A stretch of DNA of 64,000 nucleotides, taken from NCBI RefSeq assembly GCF_000739815.1, contig NZ_BBJJ01000004.1:124001-188000 (forward strand). Direction: 5' to 3'. A program made the translations under genes and the position numbers. This stretch comes from Paraburkholderia mimosarum LMG 23256 = NBRC 106338. GTDB taxonomy: Bacteria > Pseudomonadota > Gammaproteobacteria > Burkholderiales > Burkholderiaceae. Shown here one piece after another: positions 52,312-60,444 of this stretch. Numbering within the stretch: the stretch's first letter is position 1; the number at the start of each line of letters is the position of its first letter. The notes under the pieces are model-generated. The model was not told the origin of the DNA. It searched no databases and worked only from the letters and a program-made list of their open reading frames with translations.

Positions 52312-52953
52312 CTACACCGCGCCGAAGCCGCCCGGTGCCGCGAGCGGCGGCAGCGCCGACTCGCCGCGTATCCATGCGTGCTGCGCAAGGCTTGCCATTT
52401 CGCGGTCGCCGCGGCTGTCGCCATAAGCGTAGAGCGTGGTGGGCGCGCGAGCGCCCCACCAGGCGCGCAGCCGCGCGACCTTCTCCGGGCCCCAGCAGTT
52501 CTCGCCCGCGAGATGGCCGGTGTAGACCCCATCGCGCCATTGAAGCTCGCTCGATAGCACCGTGCCGATGCCGACCGTCTGCGCCCACATACGCAGATAA
52601 ATCGAGGGCGACGCGCTCACCAGCACCACTTCATGCCCGAGCGCCTGGTGCTCGGCCAGGCGCGCCAGCATCTCGGGGCGCAGCAGCGCGCCCAGGCGGC
52701 GCTCGACGAAGCGCCGCGCGGCGGCTTCGAGCGCCTCGTGCCGCACCGGTCCCATCGCGGCGTAGAGGAAGCGCGCCTTGGTCGGCCCGCGCGGCGACCA
52801 GCCGAGCGGGACGCCGATGAGCCAGGGCAGGCAGCGCAGCGCGGCCGCGGCGAAGCGGGCCGGCCCCGCGGCGTCGAGCACGAAGGCTCGAAAACTGTCG
52901 GACGTGGTGATGGTGCCGTCAAAGTCGAAGGCGGCGACGACGCGGTCATTCAT
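52312..52953 (-). CDS. HAD-family phosphatase (HAD-IB, SerB/PSPase-like)
   Basis: This 213-residue haloacid-dehalogenase-type hydrolase has the catalytic DxDGT motif at D10 and D12 (FDFDGTITTSDSF), motif II VLVSASPSIYL and a motif III/IV region AYGDSRGDREM. It belongs to the HAD-IB group that includes SerB and lysophospholipid-type phosphatases. The substrate could be a phosphoamino acid or a phospholipid head group. Start 52953 is the only ATG fitting motif I near the N-terminus. It is divergent from the Mpo1-like gene across a spacer that holds a 19-bp dyad. Confidence 0.88.
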   Translation of the reverse strand: MNDRVVAAFDFDGTITTSDSFRAFVLDAAGPARFAAAALRCLPWLIGVPLGWSPRGPTKARFLYAAMGPVRHEALEAAARRFVERRLGALLRPEMLARLAEHQALGHEVVLVSASPSIYLRMWAQTVGIGTVLSSELQWRDGVYTGHLAGENCWGPEKVARLRAWWGARAPTTLYAYGDSRGDREMASLAQHAWIRGESALPPLAAPGGFGAV

Positions 52954-53070
52954 GTAGCGTGACGAGCAAACGTGGAAGAGAAAAGCGACGCGGCGAGGCG
53001 CGGCAAACCGGCGTCATTGTCGACGCAAACGCAAGGCGGCTGCAACGTAAGGGGACGCGCATCTTGCGCT

Positions 53071-53089
53071 ATTGACTCAATCGGTCAAT
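53071..53089. promoter_or_regulatory. 19-bp dyad in the HAD/Mpo1-like divergent spacer
   Basis: ATTGAC-N7-GTCAAT is a perfect inverted repeat 132 bases upstream of the Mpo1-like start. The TTGAC...GTCAA form resembles TetR-family operators. A TTGACT hexamer within it may be a -35 element reading rightward. Confidence 0.4.
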
Positions 53090-53220
53090 ATGTATTCACA
53101 TGCCAGACGAATCGCCGTACCTGAATCGACCGGTGCATGTCGCATCGGCCAAGCGAAGGATTGCGAGTTCGCGCCGGTCAGCCCGACGATCATAATAATT
53201 TTGGAGCCGGAGAGACATCC

Positions 53221-53769
53221 ATGAGAAGCCTGACCGAACAACTCACGCAGTACGCGGCCTATCACCGCGATACGCGCAACATCGGCACACATTTCATCGG
53301 CATTCCGCTCATCGTGCTCGCGCTGGCCGTGCTGCTTTCGCGCCCGGCCATCGCCCCTGGCGCGGCCGGACTGCCGGTCCCGGTCTCGCCGGCATGGCTG
53401 CTCTTCGGCGCCTCGACGATCTACTACCTCGTTCTCGACGTGCCGCTCGGCCTCATGATGGCGGTCGTCTGCGCCGCGTGCGTGGCTTTCGGCGCGTGGC
53501 TCGCGCAGCTAGGCACGGCCGCGTGGCTGGGCGGCGGCGTGGCGCTGTTCGTCTTCGGGTGGATCTTTCAGTTCGTCGGGCATATCGCGTGGGAGCATCG
53601 CAAGCCCGCTTTCGTCGACGATCTCATCGGCCTCATGATCGGACCGCTCTTCGTGCTCGCCGAAGCATTGTTCAGCATCGGCTGGCGCCCCGAATTGCGC
53701 TCGGCGATCGAGGCCAGGGTGGGGCCTACGCGCATCAATCCGCCGCGCGGGCGCGAAGCGCGGCAGTAA
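53221..53769 (+). CDS. DUF962/Mpo1-like membrane protein
   Basis: This 182-residue protein has several hydrophobic helices and the histidine-bearing motifs of the Mpo1/YGL010w family: H15 and H24 in YHRDTRNIGTHFIGIPL, then FQFVGHIAWEHRKPAF near residues 125-140. Yeast Mpo1 is an Fe(II)-dependent dioxygenase in the alpha-oxidation of 2-hydroxy fatty acids from phytosphingosine. A fatty-acid-related role in bacteria is plausible, but the reaction is unproven. ATG 53221 has a GGAGAGAC ribosome binding site. It is convergent with the EamA-type transporter, 18 bases apart. Confidence 0.88.
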   Translation: MRSLTEQLTQYAAYHRDTRNIGTHFIGIPLIVLALAVLLSRPAIAPGAAGLPVPVSPAWLLFGASTIYYLVLDVPLGLMMAVVCAACVAFGAWLAQLGTAAWLGGGVALFVFGWIFQFVGHIAWEHRKPAFVDDLIGLMIGPLFVLAEALFSIGWRPELRSAIEARVGPTRINPPRGREARQ

Positions 53770-53787
53770 AGGGGGGTTGCGCGACCC

Positions 53788-54687
53788 TCAGCGCTCAAAG
53801 CGCACGAGCCGCGCCGCATGCACCGCCGTGAGCGCGACGGCGAGCCAGATCGGCACATAGGTCGCGAGCTGGCGAAGGCCGAGATGCTCGCCCAGCAGCG
53901 TCACCGAAACGATCACCAGCAGCACCGGCTCGACATAGCCGAGGATGCCGAACAGCGCCATCGGCAGCAGGCGGCTCGCCTTGAGGTACGACGCGAGCGC
54001 CACTGTGCTCAGCACGCCCAGCCCCGGCAGCAGCACGAAGGCGAGGAAGCGGTGCGCGTCGAGCAGCGCGAGCGAGCCGCCCGCGCGCACCTGGATCACC
54101 GCGGCGGGCACCAGCAGCACCATCTCCACGGCAAAGGTGACGAGCGAGTCCGCGTGGATCTTGCGGCGCAGGACGAAATACGGCGGGTAGCCCAGCGCGA
54201 CGAGCAGCGTGGGCCACGAAAACGCGTGCGTCGCCCACAGTTCGTGCGCCACTCCCATGGCCGCGCATGCCACCGCGAACCCTTGCAGCGGCTCGAGACG
54301 CTCGTGATAGTAAAAGCGGCCCACCAGCACCATGACGAGCGGCAGCAGGAAGTAGCCCAGCGACACCTCCAGCATGCGGCCATGCAGCGGCGCCCACAGG
54401 AACACCCACAGCTGCGAGCCGAGCAGCGCGGCGCTCGCCGCCAGCGCGAGCATGGTGCGCGGTTCGCGCACCATGCGGGCGATGAGCGCGCGCAGCTGCG
54501 GCGCACGCTTGCGCAGCACCAGCAGGGCCAGCGCCCCGGGCGCAGTCCAGATCACACGCCACGCGAAAATATCGAGGCCGCCGAGCGGCGCAAGCAGCAG
54601 CGTATAGGCCGACATCAGCGCGAACAGCGCCGAAGCGCCCACGGAAAGGCCGATGCCGCGCCCGGGTTCGTACGGGTTCATCGGCAT
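53788..54687 (-). CDS. EamA/RarD-family drug/metabolite transporter
   Basis: This 299-residue protein has about ten membrane helices in the two-repeat EamA arrangement. RarD-like stretches include LDIFAWRVIWTAPGALALLV, LEVSLGYFLLPLVMVLVG and GLGVLSTVALASYLKAS. These inner-membrane carriers export or import small metabolites. RarD itself is linked to chloramphenicol sensitivity, but its substrate is unclear. The start at 54687 is approximate; an ATG two codons later is equally possible and neither has a strong ribosome binding site. Confidence 0.88.
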   Translation of the reverse strand: MPMNPYEPGRGIGLSVGASALFALMSAYTLLLAPLGGLDIFAWRVIWTAPGALALLVLRKRAPQLRALIARMVREPRTMLALAASAALLGSQLWVFLWAPLHGRMLEVSLGYFLLPLVMVLVGRFYYHERLEPLQGFAVACAAMGVAHELWATHAFSWPTLLVALGYPPYFVLRRKIHADSLVTFAVEMVLLVPAAVIQVRAGGSLALLDAHRFLAFVLLPGLGVLSTVALASYLKASRLLPMALFGILGYVEPVLLVIVSVTLLGEHLGLRQLATYVPIWLAVALTAVHAARLVRFER

Positions 54688-55126
54688 GCGCGGTTATGGC
54701 AAACGGAAAGGGAGCGTTCGGGAACGGCGCGGCGCGCGCATTGCGCCAGCGCGGGTAAAAACGTTGTCATTTGAATTGGGTATTGAATAAGGCACGAGCC
54801 GGCTAACGCGCCGGCGAGACCGCATTCTAGTCGCGTTTGGGCAGGGCGAGGCGCAGCAAACCGTTGCCGGGCAAGGCGGGCACGCGGTGTGCGCTCCCGG
54901 TGCTTCGCCGCAGCCGAACAAATTAGTCCTGCAGACCGCACCACGATGGACTAGAACGTAAGTCTCGCTGCGCCAGCCCGCCCATGCAGTAATCGGCTGG
55001 AATCCATCGCAAAAAGCGGGATCCTTTCCACCGAAGCCGCGCCCATGCGCATGCGAGCGCGCGGCTTTCCCGCCGGCCGCCGCGATCGCGACGCCGTCCC
55101 GAAGTCCAACGCCCCTGGAGCCCCGC
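54688..55126. other. Spacer between the EamA-type gene and egtD
   Basis: This 439-base divergent region has no convincing gene on either strand. TAGTCC (54924-54929) and GGACTA (54948-54953) form a small inverted repeat. An AT-rich patch near 54765-54790 may be promoter DNA. Confidence 0.4.
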
Positions 55127-56143
55127 ATGACATTTTCTGCGCCCCGCCCCGCCGTTGCCGACCCCGCCCGTGCATTCGACCGATCACTCGCCCTTTCTCC
55201 CGCCGCCAGTGAATTCGCCGCCGAAGTGCGCGCGGGCCTGACGCGCTCGCCGCAAAAGGAACTGCCGTCGAAATATCTGTATGACGAAGTGGGCTCCGCC
55301 CTCTTCGAGGTGATCACCGTGCTGCCTGAATACGGCGTCACGCGCGCCGAGGAGCGTCTGCTCACGCGCTACGCGGCCGAGATCGTCGAGGCACTGCCCC
55401 GCGACGTCACCGTCGCCGAGCTTGGCAGCGGCAGCGGCCGCAAGACGCGCCGCATTCTCGAAGCGCTGTGCCGCAAGCGCCCCACCTCGTACTGTCCGAT
55501 CGAGATCTCACGCACCGCGCTACAGTTGTGCCGGCGCGAACTGGCCGATATCGAGCGCATTTCCATCGTCGGCTATGAGCGCGACTATCTCGCAGGCCTT
55601 GCCGAAGTGAGCCGCAAGCGCAAGAACGGCGAGCAGCTGTTCGTGCTCTTTCTCGGCAGCACGATCGGGAACTTCGCGCGCCTCGCGGCCACGCGCTTCC
55701 TGCGTGACATCCGCGCGATGCTGCGACCCGGTGACTCGCTGCTGCTCGGCACGGACCTCGTGAAGCCCGTCGATACGCTGATCGCCGCGTACGACGACGC
55801 CATCGGCGCCACGGCCGCGTTCAACCTGAACCTGCTTGCGCGCATCAACCGCGAGCTCGACGCCGACTTCGACCTGCACGACTTCGAACATGTCGCGCGC
55901 TTCAATCCCGACGTGCGCAGCGTCGAAATGCATCTGCGCGCGAAGCGCGCGGTGCGCGCCCACGTGCACGCGGCGCAGCTCACCGTCGAGATCGGCGCGG
56001 GCGAGACGATCTGGACCGAGAGCAGCCACAAGTACCACGCCGACGAAATCCCGTCGATCGCCGCCGACGCAGGCTTCCAGTGCGCGCGCCAGTGGATCGG
56101 GAAGGAGTGGGGATTCGCAGAGAGCCTGCTCGCAGTGAAGTGA
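55127..56143 (+). CDS. egtD: L-histidine N(alpha)-methyltransferase EgtD
   Basis: This 338-residue SAM-dependent methyltransferase of the EgtD/DUF2260 family has ELPSKYLYDEVGSALFEVIT near residue 45, the SAM motif AELGSGSGRKTRRIL, FLGSTIGNFA and GTDLVKP. It also has WTESSHKYHADEI near the C-terminus, part of the histidine-binding site in EgtD. It trimethylates histidine to hercynine, the first step of ergothioneine synthesis. The usual partner EgtB is not adjacent, so it must be elsewhere. A strong bidirectional terminator follows. Confidence 0.92.
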   Translation: MTFSAPRPAVADPARAFDRSLALSPAASEFAAEVRAGLTRSPQKELPSKYLYDEVGSALFEVITVLPEYGVTRAEERLLTRYAAEIVEALPRDVTVAELGSGSGRKTRRILEALCRKRPTSYCPIEISRTALQLCRRELADIERISIVGYERDYLAGLAEVSRKRKNGEQLFVLFLGSTIGNFARLAATRFLRDIRAMLRPGDSLLLGTDLVKPVDTLIAAYDDAIGATAAFNLNLLARINRELDADFDLHDFEHVARFNPDVRSVEMHLRAKRAVRAHVHAAQLTVEIGAGETIWTESSHKYHADEIPSIAADAGFQCARQWIGKEWGFAESLLAVK

Positions 56144-56158
56144 AGGGAATGTGAAACG

Positions 56159-56196
56159 AAAGAGCGGTGCGCCTTTCGCAAGGCGCACCGCTCTTT
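56159..56196. terminator. Bidirectional terminator between egtD and the acylphosphatase gene
   Basis: A perfect 17-bp stem (56159-56175 with 56180-56196) has a TCGC tetraloop. The stem starts with AAAGAGCGG and ends CCGCTCTTT, so each strand has T residues at the 3' side. It serves both convergent genes. Confidence 0.9.
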
Positions 56197-56207
56197 ATCG
56201 GGCAAAT

Positions 56208-56504
56208 TCAGTGCTGCTCGAAGCGTTCGTAACGCTTTTCCGTCGCGCGCTCCTCGCTCTCCACCGAACTCACGCGGGCGGCCGGTGGCCCGTGGCGCAG
56301 CCACGAGAGCATGCGGTCCACCTGGTTCGCCGTGCCCTGGATCACGGCTTCCACAGACCCGTCTTCCATGTTCGCGACGTAGCCGCGAATGCGCAACGCG
56401 TGCGCCTGGCGCACCGTCGCATGCCGAAAACCCACGCCCTGCACCGTCCCGCGCACGCGCACGTAGTACGTTTCGAGGCGCGCATCCAGATCCGGTTCGC
56501 TCAT
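56208..56504 (-). CDS. Acylphosphatase
   Basis: This 98-residue acylphosphatase has the catalytic residues R27 (VQGVGFRHATVRQAH) and N45 (GYVANMEDGSVEAVIQG), and the typical length of 90-100 residues. It hydrolyses the carboxyl-phosphate bond of acyl phosphates in the cytoplasm. ATG 56504 follows an AACAGGAGA ribosome binding site; the very long open frame upstream is a chance antisense frame. It is divergent from hpnA, with 156 bases between. Confidence 0.95.
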   Translation of the reverse strand: MSEPDLDARLETYYVRVRGTVQGVGFRHATVRQAHALRIRGYVANMEDGSVEAVIQGTANQVDRMLSWLRHGPPAARVSSVESEERATEKRYERFEQH

Positions 56505-56660
56505 TGCTGAATCTCCTGTTCCCATGCCCGTGCATTCGTTACGGTCGGCATTGTAGACGCCAACGCGCACCCGCGCCGGGCCCGCGCCACGTACAATCCG
56601 TGCCACCTTAGCGGCGCGGCGCACTTCGCGCCGGCCATCGAACCCGAAAGCGAACACACA

Positions 56661-57683
56661 ATGACTGACACCTCCCGAGCCAACCGGGATCTCGTGCTGA
56701 TCACCGGGGCGTCCGGTTTCGTCGGCTCGGCCGTCGCCCGCATCGCGCAGGAAAAGGGCTACGCCGTGCGCGTGCTGGTGCGCGCGACGAGCCCGCGCAA
56801 GAACCTCGAAGCGCTCGACGCCGAGATCGTCACCGGCGACATGCGCGACGCCGCCTCGATGCGCCGCGCGCTCGACGGCGTCCGCTACCTTTTCCACGTG
56901 GCCGCCGACTACCGCCTGTGGGCGCCCGATCCGCACGAAATCGAGCGCGCCAATCTCGAAGGCGCCGAAGCGACCATGCGCGCGGCGCTCGACACGGGCG
57001 TGGAGCGCATCGTCTACACGAGCAGCGTGGCGACGCTCAAGGTCACGAGTTCGGGCAACTCCGCCGACGAGACTTCGCCGCTCACGGCCGAGCAGGCGAT
57101 CGGCGTGTACAAGCGCAGCAAGGTGCTCTCCGAACGCGCCGTGGAGCGCATGATCGAGCGCGACGGGCTGCCCGCCGTGATCGTCAATCCGTCCACGCCG
57201 ATCGGCCCGCGCGACGTGAAGCCGACGCCCACGGGCCGCATCATCGTCGAGGCGGCGACGGGGAAGATTCCCGCGTTCGTCGACACGGGCCTGAACCTCG
57301 TGCACGTGGACGACGTGGCCAACGGGCACTTCCTTGCGCTGGAGCGCGGGCGCATCGGCGAGCGCTACATCCTCGGCGGCGAGAATCTCCCGCTGCAGCA
57401 GATGCTCGCCGACATCGCCGGCATGGTGGGCCGCAAGCCGCCCACGATCGCGCTGCCGCGCTGGCCCCTGTACCCGCTCGCGATGGGCGCGGAAGCCGTG
57501 GCGCGCTTCACGAAGCGCGAGCCGTTCGTGACCGTCGATGCACTGAAGATGTCGAAAAACAAGATGTATTTCACGTCGGCGAAAGCGGAGCGCGAGCTGG
57601 GGTATCACGCGCGGCCGTATCGTGAAGGCTTGAAGGATGCGCTCGCGTGGTTCCGGGAGGCGGGCTATCTGGACGGCAAATGA
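56661..57683 (+). CDS. hpnA: Hopanoid-associated sugar epimerase HpnA
   Basis: This 340-residue extended SDR/NAD-dependent epimerase has the cofactor motif LITGASGFVGSAVARIA, the catalytic YxxxK in YKRSK, and HpnA-like VYTSSVATLK and LNLVHVDDVANGHFLALERG. The nearby hpnB and hpnC genes support the HpnA assignment. HpnA is linked to hopanoid side-chain sugar modification, but its exact reaction is unsettled. It is oriented away from the acylphosphatase gene. A 210-residue protein of unknown function follows after 108 bases. Confidence 0.88.
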   Translation: MTDTSRANRDLVLITGASGFVGSAVARIAQEKGYAVRVLVRATSPRKNLEALDAEIVTGDMRDAASMRRALDGVRYLFHVAADYRLWAPDPHEIERANLEGAEATMRAALDTGVERIVYTSSVATLKVTSSGNSADETSPLTAEQAIGVYKRSKVLSERAVERMIERDGLPAVIVNPSTPIGPRDVKPTPTGRIIVEAATGKIPAFVDTGLNLVHVDDVANGHFLALERGRIGERYILGGENLPLQQMLADIAGMVGRKPPTIALPRWPLYPLAMGAEAVARFTKREPFVTVDALKMSKNKMYFTSAKAERELGYHARPYREGLKDALAWFREAGYLDGK

Positions 57684-57791
57684 GCGCGGCGAGGAAATTG
57701 TTACAACTTTTCTTGCAACATGCGTACAACGCCGGAAGGGCAATGCGTGCGCGCTATGGGTAAAATCGCGGGTCTTACCTGAGAAGCCCGC

Positions 57792-58424
57792 ATGAATCTT
57801 CAAGACCAGATTGGCGTGCTCGAAGCGGGCATCGATCAGCTCCTTCAGGCCGCCGCCGTGCATGCACCGCGTGCCGATGAACGCGCCGCAGCCGCTTCCC
57901 GCCACGAATCCTCCGCTGCAACCGGCGAAGCGGCGCACGCCGCCGCGCAAGCCGAAGCCGTGGATATCGCCGACGCGGGCAATGCCTGCGCCGAAGGCGC
58001 CACGCCAGCGCAAGCCGTAGAAACTGCAAACGCAACCGTGACCGAAAGTGCAGAAGAACCCGCCGAACCCGCAGCCGACACGGCACGTCCCGCCGGCGCG
58101 CAGCCGGAGCTGCTCGTCGCGCGCCCGTCCCAGAACGAAATCACGCTGACGATCGGCGGCCAGACCGTGACGCTCAACGCGCTGCAAGTCGGTCAGATGA
58201 TCGAGGAGCTGTCGAACGCGCGCGCCTCGATGCAACCGGAACCGCCGCCCGGCATTCCGCCCGGCTGGCGTTTCGCATCGACGAAGAATCCCATGATGGC
58301 CGTACAGAAGCAGTCCAACGGCGACCGGCTGCTGGTGCTGCGCCACACGGGCCACGGCTGGGTGCCGTTCACGTTCTCGCCCGATATCGTCGTGCAGATG
58401 TACATGATGCTCACGCAGCGCTAA
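57792..58424 (+). CDS. Hypothetical protein with Ala/Glu-rich linker, 210 residues
   Basis: I do not recognise a named family. Residues 1-24 form a short helix (MNLQDQIGVLEAGIDQLLQA). Residues about 25-110 are low-complexity, rich in Ala, Glu and Pro. Residues 115-210 form a compact domain (EITLTIGGQTVTLNALQVGQ; IPPGWRFASTKNPMMAVQKQ; VPFTFSPDIVVQMYMML). No signal peptide or membrane helix is visible. It is probably a Burkholderiaceae-specific cytoplasmic protein. Its 3' end overlaps the convergent toxin gene by 14 bases, and a terminator follows. Confidence 0.7.
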   Translation: MNLQDQIGVLEAGIDQLLQAAAVHAPRADERAAAASRHESSAATGEAAHAAAQAEAVDIADAGNACAEGATPAQAVETANATVTESAEEPAEPAADTARPAGAQPELLVARPSQNEITLTIGGQTVTLNALQVGQMIEELSNARASMQPEPPPGIPPGWRFASTKNPMMAVQKQSNGDRLLVLRHTGHGWVPFTFSPDIVVQMYMMLTQR

Positions 58425-58749
58425 CGCGCGAGCGGATAGCACAAGAAGAAAGGGCGCCGGGGCGCCCTTTTTTGCGATTAAGCCATGCGTGCCAGATCTT
58501 GTAGACTTCGTCGCCGTTGCGTTTGCCCACGACGAGCACCTCGACCGTTTCGCCCGCAATCGCATAGATCACACGATATTCGCCAGCATCGAGCCTGCGT
58601 TCACCCCGAGTAGCGCCACGCAATGGCTGACTGTCGTGCGGTTCGGGGTTACTCAAAAGCGCAAGAATCGCCGTAACGACCTGGCGGTACTGCTTCGCGT
58701 CAAGGCTTTGACAGGCCTTCAGCGCCTGCTTCGTCATCCTTAGGTTCAT
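58411..58749 (-). CDS. RelE/ParE-superfamily toxin
   Basis: This 112-residue protein has the RelE fold signature: ALKACQSLDAKQYRQVVTAI, LRGATRGERRLDAGEYRVIY and VLVVGKRNGDEVYKIW. RelE-type toxins cleave mRNA on the ribosome; ParE relatives poison gyrase, and the class is not decided here. The family homology ends near residue 85. The last 25 residues (NRKKGRPGALSSC and on) run through a terminator hairpin and the end of the convergent gene, and look like an extension. The start overlaps the antitoxin gene by 50 bases; an ATG at 58737 is an alternative. Confidence 0.82.
   Translation of the reverse strand: MNLRMTKQALKACQSLDAKQYRQVVTAILALLSNPEPHDSQPLRGATRGERRLDAGEYRVIYAIAGETVEVLVVGKRNGDEVYKIWHAWLNRKKGRPGALSSCAIRSRVSAA
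58449..58473 (+). terminator. Rho-independent terminator after the 210-residue hypothetical gene
   Basis: AAGGGCGC pairs with GCGCCCTT around a CGGG loop, followed by further T residues to 58473. It lies inside the 3' part of the opposing toxin gene. Confidence 0.75.
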
Positions 58750-59026
58750 TCACCGGGTTCCTGGCATCGCGCAGGAACGTCGCAACCTCGTCATTGCTCG
58801 CAAAACCTTCCTTGCGGGCGACTTCGGCCTCGATCAGCCAAAGCTTTTCCTCCAGTTCCTGGACACGCGCACGCAGGCTTTCGAAGTCGCGCTTCGAAAC
58901 CACGTAAGCCGTCAGCCGCTCGTGCCTCGTGATGCCTACCGGGCGGCCCAGGGCCTCGTCCAGAACTTCGCCGAAACGGGTCTTGGCGTCCCTCGCACTG
59001 TAAGTTACGAGGGTGTTGCTGTTCAT
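58700..59026 (-). CDS. Phd/YefM-family antitoxin
   Basis: This 108-residue antitoxin has an N-terminal Phd/YefM DNA-binding domain (VTYSARDAKTRFGEVLDEAL, VGITRHERLTAYVVSKRDFE) and a C-terminal acidic toxin-binding tail (about 65-108). It precedes and overlaps the RelE-type toxin, the usual order for type II systems, and should repress its own promoter. ATG 59026 has a GAGAGAGG ribosome binding site, deciding it over an in-frame start nine codons upstream. The pair interrupts the hopanoid gene region, as an acquired module would. Confidence 0.88.
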   Translation of the reverse strand: MNSNTLVTYSARDAKTRFGEVLDEALGRPVGITRHERLTAYVVSKRDFESLRARVQELEEKLWLIEAEVARKEGFASNDEVATFLRDARNPVNEPKDDEAGAEGLSKP

Positions 59027-59220
59027 AGCTGCCTCTCTCAGGGGAAAAATCATCGCGCTTACCGCTCCTCGCCCTGGGTCCGGCTAATTTATCGGCAAAT
59101 CGAGCGACTGCGCGAATTCAGGGAGTGCCACTGGATCTCGCGCAAGGATTTGCCGGGCGGCGCCGGCCTAGGCCCGAGATGCCAGGGCGCAAAACAGAGT
59201 AGACCAAAGAAGCCATAAAA

Positions 59221-59260
59221 GTCAATGCGGTCCAAAGTGATCACTTTGGACCGCATTGAC
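59221..59260. repeat. Exact 40-bp palindrome downstream of hpnB
   Basis: GTCAATGCGGTCCAAAGTGA (59221-59240) is followed directly by its perfect reverse complement (59241-59260) with no spacer. Pairing ends exactly at both borders. It starts 5 bases after the hpnB stop. On the hpnB strand it is followed by TTTTATGG, so it may terminate hpnB, although a loopless 20-bp arm is unlike other terminators in this window. Confidence 0.9.
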
Positions 59261-59265
59261 GGAGA

Positions 59266-60444
59266 TCAGCGCCCCTGCACCGGCGCCTGCACACGCGCCT
59301 TCCACTGTCCGCCCTTGCCGCGCCAGAAACGCCACGCCGAGGCGAACGTCGCGCCCACGTAGAACAGAGCGACCAGCGGCAGGAACGGTGCCCATAGCGG
59401 CGAGCGCCGGTAGTAGGCGAGCATGGGCGAGTAGGCGCAGCACATCAGCGCCCAGGCGATCCACGCGGGCCAGCCCTTCGGCCCGAGCACGAGCGCCACC
59501 ACGGGCGGCGCGAGATAGATCACCGTCATGCCGACGATCGTGCCCGCGAGTTGCCACGCCGAGTAGTGCAGCTGCGTGAACGCCGTGCGTGCGATCATGT
59601 TCCAGATGTCTTTCCACGAGTCGTAGGGGCGCAGCGATACGCTCTTCGCGGCGACGTCGAGCCGGATCGGGTGGCGACCTTCGCCGCGATGCTTGATGCG
59701 CGCGGCCAGGCTGCAATCGTCGATCAGTTCGGCGCGGATCGACTCGATGCCGCCTGCCTCTTCGAGCGCCACGCGGCGCACCAGCATGCAGCCGCCAGCC
59801 GCGGCCGCCGTGCGGTTCTTCGGATTGTTGACCCGGGAAAACGGGTAGAGCTTCGCGAAGAAGAATACGAACGCCGGAATCAGCGCCTTTTCCCAGAACG
59901 AATCGCAGCGCAGACGCACCATCAGCGAGACGAGATCGCGGCCCTCCGCCTGCGCACGCACGACGAGTTGCGCGACGGCCTCGGGCGGGTGGCCGATGTC
60001 GGCGTCGGTGAGCAGCAGGTAGTCGGCGGGAAGCTTGAGCGTGCGCACGGCCTCGATGCCTTGCGACTGCGCCCAGACCTTGCCCGACCAGCCCGGCGGC
60101 AAAGGTCTCGCCGTGATCACGCTGAGCTTTTCCGGGCACTGCAGCGCGAGCGCGGCGGCGCGGGCGGCTTCGGCGGTGCCGTCGGTGCTGTGATCGTCGA
60201 TCACGATCACGTGAAATTCGCCGCCGTAGTCCTGCTGGAGCAGCGAGCTGACGGCCTCGCCGATCGCGTCGGCCTCGTTGCGCGCCGGGACCACGGCGCA
60301 CACGGCCGGCCAGCCGGCCGCCGGCTCGACGAGGGGCAGCGGCTCGGCCGGGCGCGCGCGCCAGAAGCCGCCGCGCCCGAACAGCAGGACGAGCCAGATC
60401 AGCAGCGAGAGGCAGGAGACGGCAAACAGAATGGTGGTAGTCAT
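59266..60444 (-). CDS. hpnB: Hopene-associated glycosyltransferase HpnB
   Basis: This 392-residue GT2-type glycosyltransferase has an N-terminal membrane anchor ([17 protein letters not shown]), catalytic-domain motifs [33 protein letters not shown] and LLTDADIGH, and two or three C-terminal membrane helices (about 295-370). Length and position next to hpnC match HpnB, which is tied to hopanoid modification though its exact donor and acceptor are unsettled. The start overlaps hpnC by 4 bases (ATGA), so the two are co-translated. The 40-bp palindrome follows the stop. Confidence 0.9.
   Translation of the reverse strand: MTTTILFAVSCLSLLIWLVLLFGRGGFWRARPAEPLPLVEPAAGWPAVCAVVPARNEADAIGEAVSSLLQQDYGGEFHVIVIDDHSTDGTAEAARAAALALQCPEKLSVITARPLPPGWSGKVWAQSQGIEAVRTLKLPADYLLLTDADIGHPPEAVAQLVVRAQAEGRDLVSLMVRLRCDSFWEKALIPAFVFFFAKLYPFSRVNNPKNRTAAAAGGCMLVRRVALEEAGGIESIRAELIDDCSLAARIKHRGEGRHPIRLDVAAKSVSLRPYDSWKDIWNMIARTAFTQLHYSAWQLAGTIVGMTVIYLAPPVVALVLGPKGWPAWIAWALMCCAYSPMLAYYRRSPLWAPFLPLVALFYVGATFASAWRFWRGKGGQWKARVQAPVQGR

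Noticed and set aside
56505..58565. Long upstream extension of the acylphosphatase frame (785 codons in all)
   Set aside because: It is antisense to hpnA and the 210-residue gene. The acylphosphatase has a good ribosome binding site and a complete family sequence from 56504.
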